NCBI RefSeq assembly: GCF_015711475.1
Contig: NZ_CP065027.1
Span: 1,922,001-1,986,000 of the forward strand
Length of the DNA stretch: 64,000 nucleotides
Direction of reading: 5' to 3'
Source of the DNA: Actinomyces trachealis
GTDB taxonomy: Bacteria; Actinomycetota; Actinomycetes; Actinomycetales; Actinomycetaceae
Part shown: positions 54,819 to 61,765 of the stretch, one piece after another
Layout: each line of letters starts with the position of its first letter
Numbering within the stretch: position 1 is the first letter of the stretch
Notes under the pieces: model-generated
Told to the model about the DNA's origin: nothing
What the model saw: only the letters and a program-made list of their open reading frames with translations
Database searches by the model: none
Program-made: the position numbers and the translations under genes

Positions 54819-55842
54819 GCGAGCTCCGTAGGAGGAAGCCCACCATGAAGCCTGTGGGATCGATCTCGCGCGCGGTGGTGCGCTCATCGAGGATGGTGGC
54901 CCCGGCGTCGGCGAACAGGTCGCGCCATTGCGCTAGGGGCAAGAGGCGCTGCTCGGTCAGCACGTGGATCAGGAAGTAGGGATTGTAGTAGGCCTTGGCG
55001 AAGTCGTCGCTCATGGCTTTCGGGTTGGCCGACTGGTTGTCGACCTCGACGACGCCGAGGTGGGCGCTTGGCCGGGCCAGCGCGAGCGAGACTGCTTGGA
55101 CGACCGCGTCTCGCCCCTGCTGCTCGAGGAGCTCCTGGAGTGTGAAGGCAACGATGAAGAACGGGCGGTCACAGTTCGTGGTCAACAGGCGATCGACGTC
55201 CTCGATCCCGCCGACCTCGAAGTGGACGCGATCTGCGATCCCCTTCTCCACGGCAGCCGCGTTAGCGGCCTCCATACCGGAGGCGTAGGGATCGAAACCG
55301 ATACCAGGCAGGCCGAACTCCTCGCACAGGCTCATCAGGAACGAGCCGTCACCGCAGCCCATGTCGACGAGCACTCCCACGTCGCCGGTCTCGGCGATGA
55401 GTTGGCTGACCACGGGGATGGCGTCGTACTGGCTGATTCCGCAGCTGCCCTTGCCGACCCAGGCGCCGTCGCGGGTCGAGATGGTATTCCGGTCAGCCAT
55501 GAGGGAGAGCAGCGGCTGGAGCGTCTTGTCATAGCCCCCCCCCATCAGTAACTCGTACCAAGGTCGAGCGAACAGGACGTCAGACCCGAACGGGGTGAGG
55601 CTGTAGGTGTCGTCGGCAGCGGGTCCGACAACGACACTCTTTGTTCTCAGAAAGTTCAGCAGGCCCTGGACGCGGCAGGGTACCCAGCCGGTAGCCTCGC
55701 TGATCTGTGCGACGGTCATGCGCTGGCTAGAGTGCAGGGTCTCAAGGAGCGACGACTCCAAGGCGAACCAGAGGGCCTGCGCCAAGAAGTAGTTTCGGAC
55801 GGGCCGTAGCGCAGATACCACACGCCTGCTCACATCAATCAA
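54811..55842 (-). CDS. SAM-dependent methyltransferase (2-ketoarginine methyltransferase-like)
   Basis: A 343-residue class I methyltransferase with an N-terminal helical dimerisation domain (ALRPVRNYFLAQALWFALES) and a SAM site LVDMGCGDGSFLMSL near residue 160, with VEVDNQSANPKAM later. The overall layout resembles small-molecule methyltransferases of the type that methylate 2-ketoarginine; this match is from memory and uncertain. TTG at 55842, seven bases after AAGGAG, is the start; GTG at 55833 is another. It overlaps the remnant coding frame upstream and the exporter downstream. Confidence 0.78.
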   Translation of the reverse strand: MIDVSRRVVSALRPVRNYFLAQALWFALESSLLETLHSSQRMTVAQISEATGWVPCRVQGLLNFLRTKSVVVGPAADDTYSLTPFGSDVLFARPWYELLMGGGYDKTLQPLLSLMADRNTISTRDGAWVGKGSCGISQYDAIPVVSQLIAETGDVGVLVDMGCGDGSFLMSLCEEFGLPGIGFDPYASGMEAANAAAVEKGIADRVHFEVGGIEDVDRLLTTNCDRPFFIVAFTLQELLEQQGRDAVVQAVSLALARPSAHLGVVEVDNQSANPKAMSDDFAKAYYNPYFLIHVLTEQRLLPLAQWRDLFADAGATILDERTTAREIDPTGFMVGFLLRSSHA

Positions 55843-55955
55843 CAGAAATCTCCTTCATCAAGCCGACGGCGGCGTCGGCAGTAACAGTCTCGGTGCGGAT
55901 CTCGGCGTGCGACGAGGTCCGTCCCAATGCGATTCGGTGGTTGTCGACGACCAGC
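55836..55955 (-). pseudogene. C-terminal fragment of an unidentified gene (weakly oxygenase-like)
   Basis: An open frame enters from the IS remnant and ends at 55836, reading VLDNLLVVDNHRIALGRT before a 26-residue tail. Its stop overlaps the methyltransferase start, so it was the preceding operon gene. The DN-R-GRT spacing faintly recalls Fe/2-oxoglutarate oxygenases, but the expected distal His is Leu here, so the identity is open. The 5' part is gone. Confidence 0.4.
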
Positions 55956-56070
55956 AGGTTGTCAAGCACCGCCCCGGATCATCCCACCAGAGCACAATCA
56001 CCCCGACTTTTCCGCACCACACCAACCAAAACACCAAACTTAAACAACACGTTCACGCCGATAACCCGAC
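55956..56070 (-). mobile_element. Left-end remnant of a second IS1249-like copy, inverted
   Basis: About 115 bases match the first 113 bases of the IS at 50000 in reverse orientation with only a few differences, including the terminal repeat and the untranslated leader. Similarity stops at about 55956. The transposase and right end are missing. Together with the IS at 50000 this gives outward-facing identical ends around the exporter operon. Confidence 0.8.
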
Positions 56071-56391
56071 AAGGGCGTGTCGGTCGAGTTCATCGACACG
56101 CCTCAGCTGAACGTGTCCACCAAGGAAGGGCGCGCGATGCTCACCATCTTCGCCGCCTTCGCCCAGCTGGAGCGTGAGACCATCCGCGAACGTCAGGCCG
56201 AGGGCATCGCAGCCGCGAAGGCTGTCGGCCGCTATACCAAGGCCCCCAAGCTCACCGACGAGCAGATCAGCCAGGCTCGGGCGCAGGTTGAGGCGGGCGT
56301 GCCCAAGGCGCGCGTCGCCCGCAGCCTTGGCGTGAGCCGCCAGACCCTGTACCGCGCCCTGAACGGCGTCGGCCCCTACGCGGCCGCATGA
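56070..56391 (+). pseudogene. Serine resolvase/invertase, C-terminal fragment
   Basis: The frame reads VEFIDTPQLNVSTKEGRAML then FAAFAQLERETIRERQAEG, the helix E region of small serine recombinases, and ends with an HTH (ARVARSLGVSRQTLYRAL). The N-terminal catalytic half with the active-site serine is missing, cut where the IS remnant begins, so it cannot catalyse recombination. Confidence 0.8.
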
Positions 56392-56581
56392 GCGAGGGAG
56401 AAGAGCCCAAGACGCTGACGATCCCCCTACCGCCCAGGCCAGCCGCGACCTATAAGGACGTGGGGCTGCCCCCCTGTTCGACGAGATGACCACCGACCTC
56501 GGCGGCATCTATATCGCCGTCATCGAAGGCCTGCCGGTCAGGCCAGGGCGATCAGCTCCCGGTCGATGGCTCGTCGGATGA
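56388..56581 (+). pseudogene. Small ORF with a poly-C frameshift
   Basis: ATG at 56388 overlaps the resolvase stop (ATGA). The frame stops after 33 residues just past a run of six C at 56469-56474. One extra C would restore GLPPLFDEMTTDLGGIYIAV and an end at 56581. No family recognised. Confidence 0.35.
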
Positions 56582-56840
56582 GCGCTGAGCGGCTGATTCC
56601 CTCGCGTGCGGCGATGTTGTCGAGTGCCTTGAGCTCGTGGTCGTAGAGCTTGACCGACGTGGCACGCAGGACGGCGGCGAGCAGCTCGGGGGTGCCTTCG
56701 ATGGGGGCGCCGAACTGCCAGCCGGCGGTGTCGTCGGCTTCATAGCGGGCGGCGTCAGCCTCGACCTTGTCGAGCGTGGTGCCGAGCAGCGCGCAGGCAT
56801 CTTCGTCGCTCATGCCCTTGATCTGGTCAAAGATGTTCAT
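56538..56840 (-). CDS. Ribbon-helix-helix antitoxin-like protein
   Basis: A 100-residue protein whose last 35 residues (LKALDNIAAREGISRSALIRRAIDREL, shortened as read) form a ribbon-helix-helix motif. The acidic N-terminal half would bind a partner. Its ATG at 56840 overlaps the stop of the upstream gene by four bases. Gene order (putative toxin first, RHH protein second) resembles BrnT-BrnA type pairs. It probably represses its own operon. Confidence 0.65.
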   Translation of the reverse strand: MNIFDQIKGMSDEDACALLGTTLDKVEADAARYEADDTAGWQFGAPIEGTPELLAAVLRATSVKLYDHELKALDNIAAREGISRSALIRRAIDRELIALA

Positions 56841-57139
56841 CGTCGGCCTCCTTTTCGATTGTCCAGTCCGAGTTCGCGTCTGATGCTTGTCTGGGGTGGG
56901 TGCTGTGCGTACTTGATGAGCCAGCCGCTGCCGTCGGGTAGAGCAACGGCCACGACTTCAAGCATCCGACCGCTGGGGTCGGGGCCTATTGCGGCATACT
57001 CTGCCGACTCGGTGCCCAGTCGCGGCATCGAGCGGACTGCGTGGAGCCATGCGTACGCCGCGTCCGCGGCGGTCACGTCAGGGTGACGCCGGGAGACACG
57101 ATCCAGGACCAGTACGCGCTCATGCGGGAACTCGATCAC
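56837..57139 (-). CDS. Putative toxin of an RHH-type pair
   Basis: A 100-residue protein with a C-terminal segment (EYAAIGPDPSGRMLEVVAV, later WLIKYAQHPP) of the kind seen in BrnT-like RNase toxins with an alpha/beta fold. GTG at 57139 follows AAGGGGG and the conserved part begins at once; the longer open frame is unlikely. It is coupled to the RHH gene. Toxicity is inferred from the arrangement only. Confidence 0.55.
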   Translation of the reverse strand: MIEFPHERVLVLDRVSRRHPDVTAADAAYAWLHAVRSMPRLGTESAEYAAIGPDPSGRMLEVVAVALPDGSGWLIKYAQHPPQTSIRRELGLDNRKGGRR

Positions 57140-57423
57140 CGGCCACCCCCTTCCCGACAAGGATACCACGCAACGGTAATACCGTCGTGTGTGCTTTAGC
57201 CGCACGCGGGGAGGGCTTGCGCCTCGTCAAGGACGTAACGGTCCGCCTGTGGCGGTCTGCTACTGCGGGCCACAGGCCCGCAGGTGCGGGGTTGGTCCTT
57301 GGGTCACCTTCTACCCCGTCTCGTGGGTCACCCAGCATAGCCCACGCCTGGTTGACCGGGGGCCTGTCCCCCAAGGCGGGGGACGCCGGAACAGATTCCG
57401 GCACGTCCGAAAGGAATCCCGCC

Positions 57424-57846
57424 ATGAGCGCCTACGTCGTTGACATCGAGATGATCCACGCCCTCATCCAGTCCGCTGAGAACTTCGCTTCCTGCTTCAA
57501 CCACTTCACCCTGGGCGGTGAGCGGGGGGACGTGAGCTACTACCTGGACGAGTTCGGCCAGATGCTCCTGGACGCCAACTACGCCTCCGTCAACGCCCGC
57601 TACGGCGAGGACACCGAGGTCCCCACCTACCGGTTCAAGCGCCCCAGGTACGCCTTCTGGCCGCCGGTGGCGGTCCTCAAGGCCCTGGACGGCTACGAGT
57701 ACCAGGCCTGCGAGGCCGAGGGCTGGCTCGACAGCGACGCACGCAGGTTCTGCGACGAGCTGCGCCGCCTGGCGATCCACTACCTGCCCGGCTACGAGGA
57801 GGCCGACTGGGAGATCACCGACTGCTCGGTGCCGCGCCTCGGCTGA
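57424..57846 (+). CDS. Island-borne protein of unknown function
   Basis: A 140-residue acidic, aromatic-rich soluble protein (VVDIEMIHALIQSAENF at the start; YLPGYEEADWEI near the end). I do not recognise a named domain. ATG at 57424 follows AAAGGAATC. A strong hairpin at 57854-57883 ends the unit. The 284 bases upstream hold an 8-bp inverted repeat, GCCTGTGG / CCACAGGC, at 57245-57277 and no gene. Similar proteins probably travel on actinomycete integrative elements, but that is an inference. Confidence 0.65.
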   Translation: MSAYVVDIEMIHALIQSAENFASCFNHFTLGGERGDVSYYLDEFGQMLLDANYASVNARYGEDTEVPTYRFKRPRYAFWPPVAVLKALDGYEYQACEAEGWLDSDARRFCDELRRLAIHYLPGYEEADWEITDCSVPRLG

Positions 57847-57853
57847 GGCTCAC

Positions 57854-57883
57854 AGGGGCCGGAGGGGGAACCCTCCGGCCCCT
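57854..57883 (+). terminator. Strong hairpin terminator
   Basis: A perfect 13-bp stem AGGGGCCGGAGGG / CCCTCCGGCCCCT with a GGAA tetraloop lies seven bases after the stop of the gene at 57424. It is followed by ACTCGTG rather than a U tract. Confidence 0.75.
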
Positions 57884-58319
57884 ACTCGTGCGCTCCCACC
57901 ACACGGTGCGGGCCGGTCCTGACACCTGCCGGCCGGGTGGCCGTCAGGGGGCGGTACCGCGACGGAGCGCGAGCTGGATCCGTGAGAGGACACCGCCAAG
58001 ACGGTGACTGTGCGGTGGCGCGCAGCGCCGCCGGGTTCTTTCCACTTCGTTCCTTTTTGCTCGTTCCCGGCTCTCCATTTTGAGGCGCGTCCCCTCCTGG
58101 CAAGAGCTGCGCTCCGTGCGCCGCCGCCTGCGCGCCTGACCTGCCCCACGCTCGCTGCGCTCCCATGCGACAGGTCACCCACCCAGCCGCCGTCACCCGC
58201 CCTGCGGGTTGCCATCCGGGTCCTGATGCGCCTCTTCATTTCCAGCGCCGGGACGAACAAAAAATGCTCACCCCCACCAGGACACACAGGCCACCTACCA
58301 GCGGGAAGGAACCAGACCC
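57884..58319. other. Gene-free stretch of the island
   Basis: These 436 bases hold only open frames with shadow-like composition. A pyrimidine-rich run (TTCTTTCCACTTCGTTCCTTTT) around 58035-58060 stands out; it is cited here only in part: TTCCACTTCGTTCC. The downstream end carries AAGGAACC as the ribosome site of the next ORF. I see no origin or transfer-site signature that I can name. Confidence 0.4.
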
Positions 58320-58492
58320 ATGGAGAACCTCGTCGTGATCGAGCGTGACGGACAGGCCCCCTCGCCCTGACCTACCCCAACAGCGAGGAGGCTGCCTGGG
58401 CGCTGAACGGTTCCCTGCTCGTGGACGACCTGTGCACCACCAACTGCATCGAGTGCTACACCGCCACCGCCCGCATGGCCCTGAGCCTGTGA
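58320..58492 (+). pseudogene. Small protein gene with a one-base frameshift
   Basis: ATG at 58320, with GGAAGGAACC upstream, opens MENLVVIERDGQA and stops at once after a run of five C (58357-58361). Restoring one C gives a continuous 57-residue product through LTYPNSEEAAWALNGSLLVD and four cysteines or histidine-free TTNCIECYT to the stop at 58492. It lies 27 bases before the next gene. Either the gene is decaying or the base is a sequencing error. Confidence 0.55.
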
Positions 58493-58519
58493 GCCAGAAC
58501 CGAGAGGAGGAGACGCATC

Positions 58520-58915
58520 ATGGGATGGACCGAGCACTACACGGGTGGGGAGATGACCTGGCGTGAGGCCATCGACTTCATGGACGAGGTCTACACCTGG
58601 GCAGGCGAGCACGGGCAAGTGCGCCCGATCAGGTCATGGCTCATGCCCGACCCCGACGGGCACGACGCAAGCGGGCGCCGCTACGTCTACTACGCGGCCG
58701 TCGAGCGCACCAGCGGCGCGGAGCGTGAGGTGTGGGCGGGCGTCGCCCTGGTCACCCTGCGACCGGCGTCGATCATGTTCAAGGACATGGACGAGACCGT
58801 CGGCCCGGAGCACCGCCACTGCCCCGCGTCGATCCTGACCCTCCTGACACCGACCACCAGCCCGAACGCCCTCCAGTGGCGAGCCCGCGTAGTCGGCCAG
58901 CAGCAGGCCGCCTGA
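58520..58915 (+). CDS. DUF6927-like hypothetical protein
   Basis: A 131-residue protein starting MGWTEHYTGGEMTWREAIDF and ending with FKDMDETVGPEHRHCPASIL and LTPTTSPNALQWRARV. The GPE-CP-ILDLLTPT-type ending is shared with small plasmid and phage proteins of the DUF6927 type as I recall them; function unknown. GAGGAGGAG lies 12-20 bases upstream. It is in the same unit as the frameshifted small gene. Confidence 0.6.
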   Translation: MGWTEHYTGGEMTWREAIDFMDEVYTWAGEHGQVRPIRSWLMPDPDGHDASGRRYVYYAAVERTSGAEREVWAGVALVTLRPASIMFKDMDETVGPEHRHCPASILTLLTPTTSPNALQWRARVVGQQQAA

Positions 58916-59120
58916 AGCGCACCGGCGCTCACGCCAGCGAAGCCCCACCCGGCAGCGGCCGGATGGGGCGTTTCGTGTCCCCGCAGTAAGCGGGGACAGG
59001 TTGGAAGGAATGGACCCTGACGGGCAGGCGTTCGGTTTCTCAGGACTCGTGGCCCGCCCGCCAGGGAGACTGTGGTGTCAGACCGCGTCACTCACGGCCC
59101 AACAAGCTGTACAAGCATCC

Positions 59121-60189
59121 TCAGCACGGCACCGGGTCAGAACCCAGAACACCGCACCACTTCGACTCTGGGGTATCGACAGCGCCCCAGCCGCCACCGC
59201 CGGTGGACGAGCCTGAGCTGGAGGATCCGCCACCGGTGCGGGTGGCACCGGAGCCACCAGTACGGGCGGTGCCGGTTGATCCGCCTGTGCGCCCACCGCT
59301 GTAGGAGCGGGCAGTACTGCCACCACTGGAGCGGCCACCGCTGCGGGCCGTGCCGACGCTGGAGCCTCGCGAGGCCTGGGCTGCGGCGGCCTGGACGGCC
59401 TGCTCCTGCTCCCAGGCGCTGCGTGAGCCGGCCAGGGCGTCCAGGGCCGTCTGGAGCGCGGCGGTGGATTCGGCGACCTTCTTCGTCTGGGCGGCCATCT
59501 GGGCACGGTCGGTCTTGCTGGCCTTGGTGGCGGCCTTGACGACCCCCTCCAGGGTGGTGGAGGCGGTGGTGACGGCGGTGCGGGTGGCGTCGTCAGCCAC
59601 CTTTCCCTCAGCCTCGCCGACCGCGCTGGTGGCGGCCTCGATCTTGGTCTTGGCCTCCCCCAGGGCCTTGTCCAGGGCGGCTGCGGCCGCCCTGGTCAGG
59701 GCCTGCTCGACCGGGGTGGTCGTGCCCTTCCAGGGTCTTGGAGGCGGCCCCGGCGGCCTTGAGCAGGGTCTGGAAGCCTGAGGCGGCGGCCTTCAGGTCG
59801 CTGGTAGAGGCGTCCTCCTGGCAGGTGGGCAGGGTGCGGGTTGCCGTCTTGTCCGCGCTCGTGGTGGCGGACGTCAGGCCCTTCAGGGCGCCGGCGCTCA
59901 CGACGTCCTTGGCCTTGGTGGCCTCGTCGGCCAGGGCGCTTGCGGCGTTGACGCTCTTGGCGAGGGCGGCGGTGGCCTTGGCGGCCTGGGTGCGTGCAGC
60001 CACGCACCGGCTCAGGGCCTGGGAGTGCGCGTGCTCACGCCAGGCCAGTCCCCCGGCCGTTGAGGCGGCGACCACCGCGGCGGCAGCGATCAGGCCCTTG
60101 CGGCTGCGCAGCCGGGAGGTCTCGTGGTGGTCGGGGTCGTGCTCCAGGGTGGAGGCGGGTATGAGCTCGGTGGGGCCGTTGGTGGTCAT
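59121..60189 (-). pseudogene. Membrane-anchored coiled-coil protein split by a frameshift
   Basis: The N-terminal part (60189 to about 59725) has a membrane helix at about residues 33-52 and Ala/Lys-rich helical repeats. An extra G in a GGG run at 59724-59726 shifts the frame. Removing it joins smoothly to a second part (TTTPVEQALTRAAAAALDKA onwards) ending in a Gly/Ser/Arg/Thr-rich tail and two cysteines, giving about 355 residues. It resembles actinomycete surface or envelope proteins with coiled coils, but no family is recognised. ATG at 60189 follows AAGGAGAAG. Confidence 0.6.
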
Positions 60190-60337
60190 GGTGTCTTCTC
60201 CTTGCGGGAACTGCTCCGACGCTCAGGGCTGACATCGGGGCGGGGATCAGTTGGGGTAGGAGGGTTCTCTTGTCATCCTAGGACTGGACACTGACACGAA
60301 TTCGCGCACACATCCGTCCCAGGTTCCCGGGGTCAGG

Positions 60338-60823
60338 TCATGCGGCCTCACCCCCAGCAGAGGACTTGAACAGTCGTAGCGCCTCGACGTTGACCTCGAT
60401 CCGGGTCGCGTCCGGCATCGCGGCGCGGGCGGATGCCAGGGCCTGCGCCCAGGCGGCCTGGTCCACGCCGTCGTCCTGCCGGGCGGGGCGCCCCAGCTCC
60501 TCCGAGACGCGGCGGGAGCGCTCCTGGCGGGCGTCCTCGGCCTGTCGGCGTGCTCGGGCGGCCATCGCGTCGGCCGTGTGCGGAAGCCTGGACGGGGCCA
60601 GCTCTGGGGCGCACGAGGCCTGGATCCTGTAGGCGACCAGGCGGGACATGCGGCCGATGTCGGCAGGCGGCGGGGCCGAGATCAGCTCGACCTGTTCCAC
60701 GCCCAGGTCACCGGCCGGCTCACCCGCACCGCCGACCACGCCGGGCGCCGACGCAGCCGCGTCCCGGTGGGCCGCCACCAAACCGTACCGTACCGGGCCG
60801 TGCTCGCGCGGCCCCTCACTCAC
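60338..60823 (-). CDS. Unknown island protein downstream of HTH genes
   Basis: A 161-residue protein with an Ala/Gly-rich N-terminal half and a helical, charged C-terminal half (AARARRQAEDARQERSRRV; then ALASARAAMPDATRIEVNV). GTG at 60823 overlaps the preceding stop by four bases (GTGA), so it is the fourth gene of a tightly overlapping set. It could be a partition or replication accessory protein, but nothing in the sequence shows this. Confidence 0.5.
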   Translation of the reverse strand: MSEGPREHGPVRYGLVAAHRDAAASAPGVVGGAGEPAGDLGVEQVELISAPPPADIGRMSRLVAYRIQASCAPELAPSRLPHTADAMAARARRQAEDARQERSRRVSEELGRPARQDDGVDQAAWAQALASARAAMPDATRIEVNVEALRLFKSSAGGEAA

Positions 60824-61203
60824 CTGGTTAGGTTCGGTTCGGTTTGGTGGTTCTTTCCTCTGTATTGCAACCGGACACTGTGTCCCCTTGCGCAACCGGC
60901 CAGATTGTCCGGTTGCTTTGTTTGCAACGAAAAGTCGGCACCCACGTTGAGCCAGTACAGATTCGACCTACGCCCGCCCTGCGTGGAGCGACGCACGACC
61001 TTGATGAACCCGTGCTCCTCCAGGCGCGCCAGGTTACGGCGCACGCTGCGCTCGGACTGGCGCGAGCGGGCCGCCAGGGTCGCCTGGGAGGGCCAGCAGT
61101 AGCCGTCGTCGTTGGCCTGGTCCACCAGAGACACCAGGATGAACGACTCCGCCATACCCAGGTCCGTCAGGTTCCAGGCCCAGTTCATCGCCCGATAGCT
61201 CAT
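60820..61203 (-). CDS. HTH_36-type helix-turn-helix protein
   Basis: A 127-residue protein with AESFILVSLVDQANDDGYCW then PSQATLAARSRQSERSVRRN, the winged-helix HTH_36 pattern seen in plasmid and phage replication initiators and regulators. The start SYRAMNWAWNLT resembles that of the gene upstream (SFKALSWAWQVE), so the two are paralogues. ATG at 61203 overlaps the previous stop (ATGA). Confidence 0.68.
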   Translation of the reverse strand: MSYRAMNWAWNLTDLGMAESFILVSLVDQANDDGYCWPSQATLAARSRQSERSVRRNLARLEEHGFIKVVRRSTQGGRRSNLYWLNVGADFSLQTKQPDNLAGCARGHSVRLQYRGKNHQTEPNLTR

Positions 61204-61505
61204 CGCAGCCCACCCCGGCTCTCATCGACGCGCGCGGTCTCCCGCTCACGGGTGCGGTCGGTGCGCAGGCGGCAGTACTCCTCCCCCAGTGGGGAAGGCT
61301 CGCACAGCCCTGCCTCGAACAGGGTCGCAAGCAGGTTGTCGGCGTAGCGCGGGCTCACGTGCAGCTTGCCGACCAAAGAGGCGGCGCACGGACGCTTGAG
61401 CGTGCCGTCATGCTGCGCGCCCTCAGCGACCGCGAGCAGGCACAGCCGCTGCATCGGGTCCAGGCCTTCTACCTGCCAGGCCCAGGACAGTGCCTTGAAG
61501 CTCAA
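61200..61505 (-). CDS. HTH-type protein, paralogue of the next gene
   Basis: A 101-residue protein with SFKALSWAWQVEGLDPMQRL then SLVGKLHVSPRYADNLLATL in a winged-helix arrangement. It has the same opening motif as the 127-residue protein downstream. ATG at 61505 overlaps the preceding stop by four bases. Together these genes look like a duplicated DNA-binding family retained for replication or control of the element. Confidence 0.62.
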   Translation of the reverse strand: MSFKALSWAWQVEGLDPMQRLCLLAVAEGAQHDGTLKRPCAASLVGKLHVSPRYADNLLATLFEAGLCEPSPLGEEYCRLRTDRTRERETARVDESRGGLR

Positions 61506-61765
61506 GCTGCCTCTCCAATCTTCAGGGTCACCGACCAGGCTCCTGAGTCGTCCCAGCGGCGCGAGTCGATCAGCCCGTCCCGCGTCAGCGCGGCCAGCTC
61601 ACCGTCCACGCGCCAGGCGCTCATGCCCAGCGCACGACCAGCCTGGGCGGGCTCGATACGGCACCGCCCCCGCTCGTCAGCCAGCGACGCGAGATAGGCC
61701 AGGCACAGGCGCCTGCCCATCGTCAGGCCACCAAGCGCCCACACCGCACGCACGTGCTCGATCAC
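61502..61765 (-). CDS. Small winged-helix protein, first of four overlapping genes
   Basis: An 87-residue reading from GTG 61765 (GAGGCG upstream) with TMGRRLCLAYLASLADERGR and GRALGMSAWRVDGELAALTR, again a winged helix of the HTH_36 kind. The same frame is open upstream to 62704, but the middle of that frame is antisense to a small plus-strand gene and a strong hairpin, so an internal start is favoured. Confidence 0.5.
   Translation of the reverse strand: MIEHVRAVWALGGLTMGRRLCLAYLASLADERGRCRIEPAQAGRALGMSAWRVDGELAALTRDGLIDSRRWDDSGAWSVTLKIGEAA

Noticed and set aside
50000-56070. A simple composite transposon with a fresh target duplication
   Set aside because: The octamers beyond the two outer ends differ, and the right IS copy lacks most of its length.
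59001-59216. 71-codon plus-strand open frame after the DUF6927-like gene
   Set aside because: GAAGG lies upstream, but the product has no domain and overlaps the 3' end of the minus-strand coiled-coil gene; not supported.
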